Source: Gorsachius magnificus (taxonomy: Eukaryota > Chordata > Aves > Pelecaniformes > Ardeidae). From it: 64,000 nt of DNA. The stretch spans positions 31,827,007 through 31,891,006 of the forward strand of contig CM067086.1 in assembly GCA_034008185.1 (NCBI GenBank), given 5' to 3'. The notes beneath the pieces are model-generated. The model worked only from the letters and a program-made list of their open reading frames with translations, had not been told where the DNA came from and searched no databases. The number at the start of each line of letters is the position of its first letter. Position 1 is the stretch's first letter. This document shows, one piece after another, positions 14,090 through 28,443 of this stretch. Made by a program: the position numbers and the translations under genes.

Positions 14090-14240
14090 GGGTTCTTGCT
14101 TCAGTTCCCTCCTCTACCATGGAGCTCCTCTCTGCCTATGAGCAAGTCACTGAAGTTTAGTGAGTGTCACTTTCTCAGTCTGTAAAAGGGAGATAATTAA
14201 TGCTGCTGTACTTTACATTGGGATCAGGAAAGTTAATTAA
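14090..14240 (+). repeat. Ancient MIR/CORE-SINE-like remnant
   Basis: The order gagcaagtcactgaa, then cactttctcagtctgtaaaa, then gggagataattaatgctg resembles the 3' half of MIR-type SINEs (the 'gcaagtcactt...cctcagtttcc...ctgtaaaatgggga taat' pattern). It is diverged and its boundaries are uncertain. Such elements predate birds and are rare and decayed in bird genomes. Confidence 0.45.
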
Positions 14241-16750
14241 TTCAAATAGAAGGAATTATTTAAATTCAAGTGAGTATTTAAAAAAATACTTCCACAGGTG
14301 AGATCCATTAATTCAAGTGTTTTGGGTCAGGGTGAAATAGTTTAGGAGGAGACAGGAGCTGAGAGCTGATCAGTTTCCATGAGGCCTTTATATCAGGGGA
14401 TTTGCCTCAGGAAGGTCCAGGAAATCAGTCCAGCATTTTCTCATTATTATAAGTGGATAGTCGAGAAGTAGGTGGTATCTGCCTGTTGGAGTGCTTGTGT
14501 GTCGCCGTCGAAACATTACTCTGGTCTACAGACATCCTGCGGTTTGTTTCAAACCATTGAGTTGAGATGGTGATGACTGCAGCAGCACAGTTTTTGAATG
14601 AGGTTGCAACATCCCCCCCAGAAGGGAAATAAATTTGCAAGTGACTGGACAAGACTATGCAGTGTTGCTGGCTGGCACATTCATGTTGCTGTCATTATGT
14701 AGCTCAGGTACATCTACAGGAGTTGCACACATAGGCATGCCCTGAAGTATTACGACTATAATTGTCTGTTGGTTATTGCCTCTATTTTACCTGCTTATGA
14801 ACTCAACCTGGATAGGATTTCTGTATCCCAGCAGAAGTTTGGTTTGGTTTTTTTTGGTTTGTTGTGGGTGTTGGTTTGTTTGGGTTTTTTTTGTGGTTTT
14901 TTTTCCCCAAAAAGAAGCGTGACAGAATTAAATGTAATTTAAAAGGTTACTGTAAAGTTAGTATGGTTTCTGAACAATCTGTCATGTTTCTATATGTCAC
15001 ATCATTTTCTTCCTTTAAATAATGTATTTCAAATGAGGTGAAGATTCTAAAACAGTCACCTGAAGTTCTGAATATGTCTGTAGCATTTAAAATTACACGA
15101 GTAATGCCTTTTTTTACTTATAATTGTGGAATGTCAGCAGATTGTCCCCATCATTAAACATATTGTGAGCTACTAGTGTTAGACAGAGCTGCTTTACTGC
15201 ACACTGTCTTGTTTATCTTATTTGAGGACTTGCTCTATTTGTAAAGCTATCAAAGATACTAAGAATTTAACTGAGATGGCACACAGTATTGTAGCTGGAT
15301 GTAAAGGTGTGGTCTTTTACTTTCTTCCCCTAAATTGTTCAGCTGACAGAAAATTGTAAGGTATTTTTATTGCAGTTCTTAATGGATAAGCATCCATGCT
15401 TGAAATCACCTTGGTGTTCCCAAGGATCATAAGTCTGACCAAAACTTGTCTGCCTTCACCATTTCAAGGAGTAATCTGGATAGGCCAAGTTATTGTGTTT
15501 GGACTGGACTGGCAAGCCCATGGTGGTATATTTTGTTCTGATGACAACTAATAGACTTAGTGCTATTGCTGCAAACCCAGGTCACTCATGCACTCAGTTA
15601 CCTTCTGTGTTCTGTAGGCTTTCTGCTTGATTGTGTTCCAAATGGATTTAGACTCATCCTCTAGACTTCCTGGCATGCTGATACTCACTAGCAATGCTAA
15701 GGTCAACTTAAATTAACAATGTTATTACTAAAAATTACTCTAAATGGGTTAGTTGTATTATTAGAGTTAAGGAAGTGAAATTTAAACACTGGGTATCTGT
15801 TCAGCTAAATCTAAATCTACATTTGTGGTGCTGTGCACTAAGTCAGGGATTCATCTTGCTTGTGCTTCCATTGTCTTAAATGAAATGCCTGGTTTGAGAT
15901 AGCTATCCAGGCAGCCCGTATAGATGATTTGAGAGAGAAATGCCCCCATGATATGCTTCATTCAGTTTTAAAATAAATGCTTGAGAAAGATGTTGTTCTC
16001 TTTTGACTGATGGAGAGGTAGAGAGATTGAGCTCAACACTTTATTATTACCACTGAAATGTAGTAATGAGTGAGACGGGTACCATCCTTAGTGTATGAAA
16101 ATATTTATAATTAATATGACTGGGGAATGGTAGGCAAAATAAACCTCTGCTTAACTTTAGGTGCAGATGTGTTAGGGTTTTGGACGCATATCCTAAAGTG
16201 GGATTTATTTTCTCTAGAAATGCCCATCTCTATTCAGCAGACTGTAGGAGGAGCATAAATAGAGACTTTATGCTTCAAGTCAAAAGTTTAGATTCCTAAA
16301 ATCAGGTGAGATGAAGCCTGCCCTAAATATTCTTTCCCTGGAGCTTCATTGGCAAACCAGCAGATGACTTGAAGGTAGAGGAATTCTTACTTGATCTGTT
16401 GTTTCTGTCTGAGGTTTACATGATTCTAGACAATTTCCTCCATGATTTCATAGGAGGTTGTATTAAAAAGATCCTGTTTGATTTGAGTGTGAACAAAGTA
16501 AAATCAAAATATCTTTAATTGGTGTCTGGTGGAATTTTTTAGATGGGAAAGGTTCTCTTTCTAAACTTACCAGCAAGGGAACATGGAAACATTTTAGCAT
16601 TTGTCACTGAACTTGGAAGAATAATTAAGTCTTCTCATATAGCCTTTTAGCATTTATTTATTTATAAATGCATCTTCATGTGTTTAATTGGTTTCAGTAA
16701 ACTAATTACACAAGCACAGTGTGGCAAGGGATTGATACGGGTGATTATTG

Positions 16751-16758
<8 letters not shown>

Positions 16759-16788
<30 letters not shown>
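16759..16788. repeat. Poly-T homopolymer (30 bases)
   Basis: An uninterrupted T run preceded by gttttttc lies in COX16 intron 2. No retrogene or SINE body is visible next to it. Confidence 0.95.
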
Positions 16789-19700
16789 CCTTAAGCAGGT
16801 CAGGTTGGCCTGAGTCTCAAGTCTAATGAGGACAAACTTTGGCTAATTTCCTTGTGAGAGTAGATTTAGTTGATTTTCAAAGACTAAATTCATTAATGAG
16901 CTTGGCCCTAGGTCCTCCAAAAATTAAGAAAATAATACGCTGAAATGTTGTTTGGCGCTTTAGAGAATGCGAGAGGCATACATTTATGATTGCTTATAAG
17001 GGAAAAGATCTTTATGTAATGAAGTGCATTTTGCTAAATTAAAGCAGACCTTGTTTTCAAGCATGGCCTGCTTAGTGGAGGGTTTTAGAATTGGATGTTA
17101 AGAGAAGCAGCCTGGCTCCTGATTAATGGCCAAGCAGGTACCCTTATAGTGTCTTTGTTTCTGTTGGCAGGGGGAATTTGGAACTGGGTACATCTTTTGA
17201 CCATGGTTCAAAATCTTCCAAGGTAGTAATTTCAGACCTATGATATGGCACGGAAATGAAAGGGTAGCAGAGCTTTTCATATTCTCTATTGTGGTAGTAC
17301 CAGATGTTCAGACATCAGTTTTCTCTCGTTTCAGTTCAGTCCAGAGGGATTGTATGGAAATGAGCTCTTTATCCATGCTGTTCTTGAAGATTTTGAGGTT
17401 CAGCTGCTAGTGTTGGGTGCATGATTTTGCATTGATTTCAGCAAAAACTAATCCATTTTGTTTGAGCTCAGATGGCTTCCCCACTTTGTCTCTAAATAGC
17501 TGCTTACTGAATTTGCTAGAGAATACCAGAGAGAGGTGTATGTTTTCATTTTTCAGACATCCTTCAGTTTAATGTATTAACCACCTTTTTTCTGTAAAAT
17601 GCAAATACAGAGTCAGTCTGGGATTCAGTAAGATTTTTGTTGCTGCTGTTGGCTAACACTGTGTGTATGCTTTTGAATGGTTTCTAGTGATGTAGACCCA
17701 CTGCTTGTTGTCACCACAAACAGCTTAAAGCACTGTAGGACCACCTGGAGATAAGGTATTGCCCATACCTGCCCTTCCATACTGTCTTGTATCAAGTTAA
17801 AAAAAAATGAGACCAAGGCTCTGATGAAACCAGGAGGCTTGTCAATACCAGAAAGACCTCTATAATTAACTTGAAACATGTATGGGCTCTCAAAATAACA
17901 ATATAGTTGTTAAAAGTTGGGACGGTCTCATTAAATCTGGATATGATTATGTTAATAATAGTAATACAGAGATTATTTGGTAATATGTGTTTGCTGATTA
18001 AAAATTGAAGCTGTACTATTTTTTGACTTTGAAATATCTGTTTTTTAAGTGAATCTTTAGTTTCAATCTTGTAATATTGTGCCAGCATAATTTTTTTGCA
18101 ATGAATATGAAAATGTATTGTTAATGATACTGAGTTTTGGCCAGACACCCTAAATAATAATATTCAGGGTTTCCATGGTGAAGTGTTTCACTGAATCCTT
18201 GTCAAGGTTTTTTTCCTAAACCTATCAGTTTCCATGTATGCTGTAGTTACTACTACTGTATAAATCGCAGGAGTTTTCTGCCACCTGTGCTAGGATGTCA
18301 TGCTCTATCCTGTGTGTAAGGATACATTAATAAACATCATTGAATCAAAATGGCATGTCTCTGAGAGGCAGAGAAGTCTTGCGCCTTTTATAAAGATAGG
18401 AAAAATTGACTTAATGTTTCAGGGACTTAATATCTACCTAGATCTAAAGTTTTAATTCTTAAAAATTCCATTCTGCAGCTGCCCTGATGTGTATCACTTT
18501 TGGACTGAAGATCATTTATGTGCCTAAAACTGCTTTCGGCCAAGTTCTCTACTACCATAGTTTTCATGGTGCTGCATAGCTTGGCATCTGTTAAATATAT
18601 AGAAAATCTTTTAGATTCCATTAAATCTGTGTTAGCTGAGACGTGAGTGCTGCTAAGTGAGCTGTTGAGTACAGCTTGTGAGGCTTCATACCAAATGGCT
18701 GTAGAAGTAGGGATGCTGCTTTCTGAGACCTGGTTCAGCCAGAGGGCAGGTACCAGTGATGCGGGTAAGAGTTTCAAGGCACAACTGCTTTCTTTGGGAA
18801 ACATGTAGTAACCATACATTTGTAGATTTCCTTGAGCTGCAAGCATTATCAGCTTTCCTTTTTAAAATTCATCTCTGTATGGAATAGTTAAGAAATTGGA
18901 AGAACGAAGGAGGAAATGTGATTGTGACCTAATGGTTAGATTACATATGTGAAGTAGGGGAAACCTGTTTTTTAATTCCTATGCCATTTAGTATTTCTGT
19001 ACTTTTATCAAATGAGTATTCGATATTAACATCTTGAAGCTGGGCCCCCTTTTTTTCAAGGTGTTTGTTCTTTCTCTGAAATGAGGGATTTGTTCTTTTT
19101 CTTTCAAACAAACAAACAAAACCTGGTCCATCTCGCTCTGAGATGGCTAAGGACTATGAATCCTAACTGGAAGGAGTTATCTTCTCGAATCTCAGGATAA
19201 GTTGTCTGGTACTTAGAGGTGTGGGATGAAGACAAACTCTGCAGCCTTTCCTCTTGTCTGTCTGTAGTTACTGCTGCTCTAATTGCTGCCCAGTGTGTAT
19301 CCCCTTTCTAAGCATCTAAATCTTCTCTTGCTTTTTTTTTTTTTATTCCAAAGGTCTAATTCAGGCTTGGATTTTGCTACACAACCAGGTGCTAGGTCCC
19401 TGTAAATCTAGTTCTGAATCTGCAGATGTGTGTATTAACACATATGTGCCCATTGCTGTTTACCTACCTTGAACTAGTAAATACCTTGGTGGCCCTATGC
19501 ATTGTTCCAGCTTTCTCATAGGTATATGCAAGTTGTGGATGCACTTAGAAGATTGCCTTAGAGTGAGTGCTTCATGTGAGGGCTCTCATATTTATATCCA
19601 GGAAATTCAAGACAGAATTTGGACCCTATCTGGCATGTCTCACTCAGGACTACTCAGTAAAGGGAGCATGCTAGGTATGTTCTTCACATAAGGTAACTCT

Positions 19701-19837
19701 TCGTTCAGATGCATGAAAGTCCTGGTACTTATACATTGTCCAGGATTTCCAGGCATCAGGCAGGCACGTTAGAGCTACCACCCGACTATGCTGCCCAGCA
19801 TCTGGAAATTCCAGGCAAATGGCCAAATTTGTCTGTC

Positions 19838-19858
19838 TTTTTTTTTTTTTTTTTTTTT
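19838..19858. repeat. Poly-T homopolymer (21 bases)
   Basis: An uninterrupted T run in intron 2 accounts for several phenylalanine-rich spurious frames that cross it. Confidence 0.95.
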
Positions 19859-22281
19859 GCCTGGACAGAATCTCTGTGTGGAAAAAAGGGCTGTGTCTGG
19901 AAAAGCCTGGTATCTGTCATCTTTACCTCAGATTACTGGGCCTCTCTGTGATGAGATACAAAATAGAATGCTTTTTTTTAAAAATTTTTCCATTTCATAA
20001 TTCTTCATGGTGTTTCTGTTGTCAAGATTAGATTCAGATGAAGAGCAGTTTATTAACTGGAGAAACTCATTCTGATGCTATTGCAAGTGGAACTAATTTC
20101 AGTACATAAAATGTTGATAGATTTCAGATTTTTACATTTTGTATACTACCAAGAATTCTGTTTGGTTGCTTTAAATCCTGTCACATTGCCACAAGTAATT
20201 ACTATTATTTTTGCCTTGCAATTGAAGTGATTACAAGTGTGTACTTTAGCTTCAGGCAGCTTTTAGCCAAAACATAATTTGATATCCAGCTGTTTTTTCC
20301 CTCACCTCCCTCAAGCACCAGAAGACATCTAGCTTTCCAGACTCATCTCGTGAAGCCAATAGCCATGGTGTCAGCAGATTGAAGCCCAAACAGAAGTACT
20401 GGGGCCCCAGTCCCTAGACCATTTTTTTCTGCACTTCTTGACTTGTAGATCACTACAGTTTTTACCAAGGAAGTGTTGAAAACTCTTTGCCCAGGAATGT
20501 TTCCATTTTAAGCATGATTTCTGTCTGAATGGACCTTCCTTTTCTTCTCCTTTGTGTTTTGAGGCTAGAAAGACTCAAGTCAGTTGGTTCTGTTGCAAAC
20601 TACAGCTATGCAGCAGTCTGAAAAAGCAGAGCCCAAACTCATATCTGGAGTACAACCACTAATGAGAGGGGAAAATGCATAAGCTGTCTCCCTTCAAATA
20701 TCTGCCACTGCAGAAAGCATTTATAGGTTCGCTTGTGATTCAATAGGTGATACATTTTCCCTGGAGTCAGCACTGAACCTCCTGTATGTTGTGTCAGGCA
20801 GTGCTTAACTGCCTTTTTTTGATGAGGCATAAAAATGAGACTTTGCCTTTAGAACCTTAATGAGTGCTGAAATTAATGTTGTAGCTGGTACAACAGCATA
20901 TCTTGCCTCCCTGGAGCGTGGCTCAAGGAGGGTAGAAGGTGTCTGAGATTGCATGTGGTCCCTGTGCGAGTAGATGGGCAGCTGTGGGGTGAAAAAAAGC
21001 TCTCCTCTCTGACAAGCTCTCCCTAACAGTCCCTCCAGTTCTGCACCCTCAAAAACCGTGTGTGCTGTTCATGAAGCCCACCACGCGTAAGCTCTGGGGT
21101 GATTCAGAGCAGGAGACTAATTTAGGTATTCCCAGAGGAACCTCTCTTTCTTCATTGATTAGAGAGAGAATGTAGGAATACAAGCTTTCTGGCTACTGCA
21201 TAGGGAAGAGAGGTGACTTGTCTTATTAATATCTAAAATGTAGGAATTAAGATCTTCTTCATTCATAATTCCCACTAAATTTAGTAGAATTGTTTTGTTA
21301 ATGTTGGATGCTTAGCCCTTACAAGTACATCTGGCATAGCAGTAACTTTGGTACTCATGTTTTACATTTAATTACACCAGATCTTACCATTATAACTTTC
21401 TCTAATGCACTCATCAGAATGTCTGAGCCTTTGGCAGATAAACATGTTATTTATTAAAAATAGTAGCAAAATATCTTTCAAAATAAAATAGTGCATGATG
21501 TACAACTGTGGTGCAAATTCTAGTAATCTAAAATACAGGTAATTTGGGAGATGAAAAGCTTTCTGTAAGTGCAAGGTATTAGAATAGGCTTTTTTTCTTA
21601 CTGGAAAACTTCACTAGATGTCAGTGTGGAAAGTATTTTTACAGAAATGCTATGTGAACTGTAGAATGAAAAGTGTTAATTCCTTTAACATATACAGAAT
21701 TAGGATGACACTTACTAGAATTTGGTAGTTGGGGGGGTTCTCAATAAATAATTTATTTGCAGAACGCGTTTCAGGACAACCAAAGCAATTTTGGTAAGTT
21801 CGCACTGAATTCTGAATATTGTTTCTGTTCAAATAAATATTTAAAAAGTGAAAATTTGTTTCAATACTTACAGGCAGTTTTGAGATTTGTATTCTACATC
21901 AAAAACACATTTTAAAACATAATTAAAAACAATTTTTAGGGTTAAAGAACAGCAGACTTTTTGGTTTTCTTTTGTATTGTTGATTGTTTTGAGTCAGCAA
22001 AAGTGTTAATGTATATTTTCTTGCTATTGGTTTGTGAAAGCTAGACTTGTTTGTATGAGGTTGGCAAGTACATTTTGACATGGGTCAAGGCAGGGCTGAG
22101 GCATTAAGAAAAGAAAAAAATTCATATATATTTATATATGCTTTAAGTTTGATTAAGGAAAGCATCCCTAGTCTGTAAGTGTGCTTGTGCATTCATTCAA
22201 CTATATGATGTGTTTATATGTCATCTGAAGAATCAGGCTGTCTCTGCTCCTACATGAGAATGTTGGTTGGTTGGGACTTTT

Positions 22282-22303
22282 GGGGTTTAGGGTTGGGGAG
22301 GGG
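22282..22303 (+). other. G-quadruplex motif in COX16 intron 2
   Basis: Four runs of three or more G are separated by loops of four, two and one bases (G4-TTTA-G3-TT-G4-A-G4). This fits the classical intramolecular quadruplex rule. It is on the sense strand of COX16, so the structure could form in the pre-mRNA as well as in DNA. A T9 run follows at about 22310. Confidence 0.7.
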
Positions 22304-25300
22304 TGTGGTTTTTTTTTATTGGAGCTTCAGTGCTTTTATCGAAGCTTTAAGGTTTGGTCTCCTATGAGATAGTTAGACTTTTCCCTTTAAATTAATTCCT
22401 TTCTGTTTCTGAACTGATATACCAAGCAAAAGATAGTGGTTTAGATATTGTATGGTGCCTTTGGTTTTGCCATATTGTTAAAGTGGCTACCAGGACTGGT
22501 GTACCAGGATGACCCTAATGGAACAGTCAGTGAACATCTGAACGCAAGTATTTCTGCAGAAGGGCAGAACTCAAGAGGACACCCTTCCAATCCTATTCTG
22601 ACCGCTAGTACAGCAATGAGAAGATTAAGATGAGAGGAACATAGGTTGCTTGCATGCTGGCTTTGCCTGCCAATTCCTGATTTCTCTCTTGAAGGTACTT
22701 GCTTTTAACAGAAACTTAAGTGACCTTTCTGTTTTCTGGAGTTACCACAAAGTGGTTGATTCTGTCCAGAGTTGGGGTATGACTGAGGGAGGAATAAGGA
22801 AAAGCTTAAACGGTATGTGCGCTATTTTTCCACCTTTAACTTGCATATTAGGCACATGGCCATTCAAAAGCAATCTTTTAAAAATATGATTAAAAAAAGT
22901 TGACTCTGCAGTAGTTGCAATCAAAAGTTTTGTCTTTATTATTTCCAGCTATTAATTATCTTCTATTTAGAGGCAAAAAGGGTTTTTTTCCCCCCTAAAT
23001 ACTGGTGTGTCAAACTCACACTCATGCAAGTCCTCTTGTATACCTTAGGTAGGCTTTCACTAGCATGTATGTGACTCTCAGAAAGTTGGTGCAGATGGAA
23101 CCAATTAACCCTGTAATTTGGGTATAGCAAATAATTCTTTTGTATTCAAGAACTCTTTAATAAAGTTCCTTTTCTATTTGTGCAACTTCTATTCAAAGTA
23201 AAAGCTTTTCCTTTTTTCAATAAAGATTCCATGATTCTGAATGCGGGAGTTCAACATTTTTTATATTAGAATTGGGCTTTCCTTTTGCATACATTGGTTA
23301 ATGCTCTACTAATAGTAACTGAGTAACATGGTGATTGGTTAACTGACATATGCAGAAAATGCATTTGAAAATGTAAATGTCAAATATGCATATTAGCAGC
23401 TGCATTTTAAGGAATTTTGAGAGATTTGTTAAAGCATTGCAAAGAGCTCGCATGTACATTAAGGGATGATGAAACCAGTATTTAAGAACTTAAAATCTTT
23501 TAATAGATTTCATTAATTTTTCATAAATTATACCCAGACTTTGAGGAGAAGAAAAGGAATTTTTTGAATACTGTTTTGTGTAATGTTTCCTTTTTCTGAA
23601 CTGATGCCTTAAGGGTGTTTAGTTTATGTCCTGTAGTTCATGAAGTTTAAGTGGATGTAGCAGGACAGGTATAGCATACTAAAGAGGCTTTACAAAGGCA
23701 CCTTGAGAAATTGTCTTTTAATGTTTTTAAAATAAGCGTCTTACTCCTCTTGCTGGTTTCTGTGTTAAAATTTTGTGATGGCTGACTCGGCAAATTCTGC
23801 AACTCTTGTTCCAGGCTAAGAATCCTTTTTGTGACCAGTGGTCTACATTGTGGCCCACAGGAAAGAACGTGTTATTGCCTTACTTTTCACCCCTTTCTGT
23901 GATGATAAATAAATGCATTAAATCTTCTGATAGTAAATCAAGCTGCACTACTCTTCCCTTTCTTGTATAGTTTACACCAAGGATCTTTAGCGTGTTCTAT
24001 CCAATTCACCTGAGAGGTCTTACACTTTTGTTTCTTGTTTGGAAGAAAGTAAAAAGGAAATTTGGGAAAAACTGTGCAGAATACTTTGCAAGTTCCTCCC
24101 TTTGTACTATTGGGTTGCAGGGAAACCAAGATGTAAGCAAAGCTCAGGAATGCCAGCTTTGAGATCCTGTATTGGAGAGCTCTGCCATTTTGACTTTAAG
24201 GTGAGGGGGTGGTTGGGTCTATACTGCACACCGGTTCATCTTTATGTATGCAGCAAAATTTGTTCTTCCTTGCAGGGACCTTTCAAAAACACCAGGGGTC
24301 TTGCTGTTAGTTCTGGAGATGTGGGGATTTTTTTCTCTATTGGAATATTTTATTTTACACCCTAAGGAACAGTTCTGAATTTTACTGTGAAATGAAATTT
24401 ATGCTGGTATACTCAGAGCCAAGGTTTAAGGCACCAATTTATGTTTTATAAATCAAATAAATAAATGTGCACCTGCAAATCAAGCTGGATGTGAAAGCAT
24501 ACAAATCATTGATTAAATGCTTGAGTAGGTTCTTATCAGAACTGAAAGCTGTAGAACCCTTGTTAGTTTTGATGACCTTATATATGAGAAACCTAGATGT
24601 TCTTAAGTGCTTGCTGCAATGTGGGATGGTTTGGTTGTCATATTAGCCTTTAACTTAATAATAGCTTGCATTTCCCATGTCTTTATCATATGAAAATGTG
24701 TGGTCTGGAGTTTGGATTGTAGGTCTTTTTTTGATCCATCTGGAAGCAAGTAGAAGATTTGGATTTTGAGAGATCATTGGTGCACTGTGTACTGTAACTC
24801 TGGGAACTGCTGCTGTAATAAGATTTTATATTGCTACTTTGGAAATGCCTGCATTGATTTCTGTCAGAGGCTGGATGAAATATTTTTTGTTTAACTGTCT
24901 GTGTTCTATGCAGATCTTAGGAAAGAGTCAGAGGACACAAAGCCAGGTTTTGTGCCTAGTCTCAGCTGTCTCCAAAGTATTCAGAAGTATTCCTATCCAA
25001 GTACATGCAGTAACCTTACCGAAGTGTTTTTCATGTACAAATAATGTAGCTACTGGATGTTGTGAATGAAGTTGCACGAAATTCTGTTTTGCGTTGCTGT
25101 TCTCTGTTACCAAAGACTATATGCCAAACAGTTTGGCGTAAGTACAACCTTTCTGGTACTTTACAACTTTTACAAGCTTTGTTTCTTTAATTCCTTAAGT
25201 AGAACGGTGCTCAGCTTGGCTGTAGTTCACGCTGCATTTCCTGAGTTCTGGGATTTATCCTGTCTTGTCTACATCTTCTCACTCTGTTCATAAACCACAA

Positions 25301-26221
25301 TTTGGAATATTTATGGCACAGACTTTAGTGACAATTTATGGGAGTATTTTCTTCTCAAGGAAGATTAAAGTTGACTGATCCCCACAAGATTGCTGATTTT
25401 CCATTTAGAGGAGTTAGGCATATGATAAATGCTTTCAAAGAAGATATTATACTGGGAGAGCCAGCGCTGGTGGTTCTGGTTTATTCTAAGTTTAAAAAAT
25501 GGGTGGGGAGAACAAAATGAAGAATTTCATATAAACAGTCATTTTGTGGACTCGCTGTGTTGTGGATACTGCAGGAAAATTGTGTCCCATCTATTTATGC
25601 CACTGTGAGCAGATGAGGAAAAAAAAGCTTAATTCATGTTCATTACATTCAAGCCATCGTCCTTCCCTATTTCCAAAGTAAAGGCTGAAATCTTTCTCAA
25701 TGGAATAGTATTTTGTGGAGGATAGGGTAAGAAAGGATACTTATTTTTTAGGAAAAAATAACTAACTGGTTATTATTAACTATCTACAGCCTTCTGAAAA
25801 TGCTTGCTAGAGGGAAAGTTTTGCAAGACTTCGGCATACAAATATTTGGTCAGTAAATGCCAGTCTTTGGACACAAGTATACAACTTACTGCACTGACTT
25901 ATATGAGAGGAGACCATTAAAAGCACAGTCCTTTTCTCATGACATGTCTGTCTCCTGACCGTTTCCTTGTGTATTAGTTGAACCCTTAATTTTAGAAGAT
26001 GTAATATATTCGAGACTTGGTTTGCGCTAAATCCCATGGCCACAAATAGTAAGTGGACAAATAAATAATAATGGTTATAACTGAGAGAGAGAGACTGCTT
26101 GTGAAAGTGGGCTATTTAAATTACAGATCCAGGCTACCCTGAAAATGCGAACTCAGACTTGCTCCTCCTGTCTGAGTGCTGAAAGGAGTGACACTGCTAA
26201 TCTGCTTTGTATTCCTGTGTT

Positions 26222-26660
26222 TCATAGAATCATAGAGTAGTTCGGGTTGGAAGGGACCTTTAAAGGTCACCCTTTAATCCAACCCCCCTGCAATGAGCAG
26301 GGACATCTTCAACTCGATCAGGTTGCTCAGAGCCCTGTCCAACCTGACCTTGAATGTTTCCAGGGATGGGGCATCTGCCACCTCTTTGGGCAACCCATTC
26401 CAGTGTTTCATCACCCTCATTGTAAAAAATTTCTTCCTTCTATCTAGTCTGAATCTACTCTATTTTAGTTAAAAAACATTGCCCCTTCTCCTATTGCAAC
26501 AGGCCCTACCAAAAAGTCTGTCCTCATCTTTCTTATAAGCCTCCTTTAAGTACTGGGAGGCCGCAATAAGGTCTCCCTGGAGCCTTCTCTTCTCCAGGCT
26601 GAACAACCCCTGCTCTCTCAGTCTGTCCTCATGGGAGAGGTGTTCCAGCCCTCTGAACAT
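26222..26660 (-). mobile_element. CR1 LINE 3' fragment
   Basis: This 5'-truncated CR1 copy of about 440 bases is antisense in COX16 intron 2. It begins with the catagaatcatagag tail at the left edge and runs through the 3' UTR into the end of the ORF2 region. On the minus strand, residues such as GLEHLSHEDRLREQGLFSLE can be read around 26560-26670. It is more diverged than the 10489 and 46821 copies and its frame is broken. The right boundary is approximate. Confidence 0.92.
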
Positions 26661-28409
26661 CACAAGGGGGTAGTGATGGTGTTCTTTGCTTTCCTTTGTG
26701 GGAGACCTATCCTTTCCATATCCTGGAGGTAAAGTAAGTAACATTCACAAATTTCACAGTTGCTCTCTGTCTGTATTACTTGTTTCTGAACCAAAGTGAA
26801 CTGTGGTCACTGAGGATCAGTGCAAAATTGTTAGCTAGAGAATTTTTTTAGTAGCAGCGCATTTAGGTTTATAAGGGTACCAGAAATATTTTGTGCACAA
26901 ACAAAAATTTTCCTTTACTGAAAGAAGTATAGAGAGGCCAACAGTTTATCACAGCGCACTGCAGGAGTCCCTGGTTTGGTAGGGGCCGCAGGCACCGGGT
27001 GTTCCTGCTTTGCTCTGAAGTGGGGCCCCTTGTCTGCACCCTGAGGTGGCACCTTTTTTCCACCTAGAAATTCTGTCCAGGTTTGAATTGAAAAACTGAA
27101 ATGTCAGCCTTAAAATGAGGAGGTGCAGCCACATTTTAAAAGGTTTTTAGGTACTTACAGCCTCAAATAGCTGCCTATTAAGATTTCTAAGAATATTTTT
27201 GTGCTTAACCCCTGTTACTTTTAGCCACCTAAGAATTTTTTTTTAAAGTCTGTATCTTTGGGAACCTTTTGAAGTTAAGAAAGGGTAAATCTGAAGGAGC
27301 AGTGGAGTGTGAAATAGGACAAAATTCTAATTTGAAAACTTTGTTCTTAAACCTTTTTGAGATTGGTCTATATACCTGCCCTTGTACTTCCAATCAATTG
27401 ATGTCATATGAAATAAGCCTGTATAATGCAAAATACTGAGAATGTTTCACTCATTTTTGCCGCAAGTGCCACATAGAGGAAACAAAAACCACACCACACC
27501 CCAGAAAAATAAAAGTAAAGCTTTGAAAAATTATATTGTCAGTATTGGTTTCGAAGCCTTGCAGACAGCATCTCATGAAAGCTGACTGAATACTGGCATC
27601 AAGTATTTCAATAGTTTTTCAGTAAGAATTTAATGTGAAGTTCTGCTCTAATGATAAGTCCACACATCTTTGAATTCCATATTTAGAGACAAAGGTTGAA
27701 TGTAAATGGATCTTGAAGGAGCATCTGAGATTTTGCCTGGCAAGGAGTCCTCTAGTGTAAAGGGATATTGTTTTCTGTTCCTTCCTGCCTCCTAAATAAC
27801 GGTGCAGAGGACACTGCCAGGCTGTTACGGCATTTGGGCTTTGTCTGCTGCCCCCATTGTATTCATTTGCCAGTACATAGCTGAATACTTCTAGCTCATT
27901 TGGCAGTATGTGTTTTGGCATAGTAGTCATCATGGAAGCAAAATGTATGTGTTTGTATTTGGATCTTGTGGCAGATGTGTAATATAAAGGAGCTACCACT
28001 TTGGCATGGGCACTTTCCTGCCTCTGCCCACATTTTAGGTGTTTGCTGGCTGTGATCTGTGATCGTGGCTCATATTGATGTTTTCTGATGTTTATCAGAA
28101 GGAAAACAGCACCATTCTGTCTTGCTTTTTTTATTCTTGTGATGTTGCAAAGATTGTGCAGCATGGTACAAACACTATGGAAACAGAACTTTATAATTTA
28201 CTTTTTCTCAAGTGCCGTTTTGGTTCTGAAAACAATTTGTAACCAGTCCATCTCCATTTGGTGACTGAAAAGTAGGGGTTTGCAACAGAGGCTTTAGAAC
28301 GTGCAGAGGACTCTGTTTCTGTGCAGAGTCAAGTATGTTTAAATTATTCTACATGGGTAAGTATGTAGGGAACAAAAAAGGTAAGGGTAAGAGGAAATAC
28401 ATGCTTGCT

Positions 28410-28443
28410 CCCCCCCCCCCACATCCCCCTTTTTTTTTTTTTT
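28410..28443. repeat. C11 run followed by T14 run
   Basis: A homopolymer of C (28410-28420) is followed by acatcccc and a T run (28430-28443). It is low complexity, with no attached element. Confidence 0.9.

Noticed and set aside
25123..25137. Perfect 7-base inverted repeat GCCAAAC-A-GTTTGGC
   Set aside because: It is too short to separate from chance in 64 kb and has no associated feature.
27619..28164. 181-codon open frame on the minus strand in COX16 intron 2
   Set aside because: No recognisable domain or splice context. One frame of this length is about what chance gives in 64 kb of six-frame sequence.
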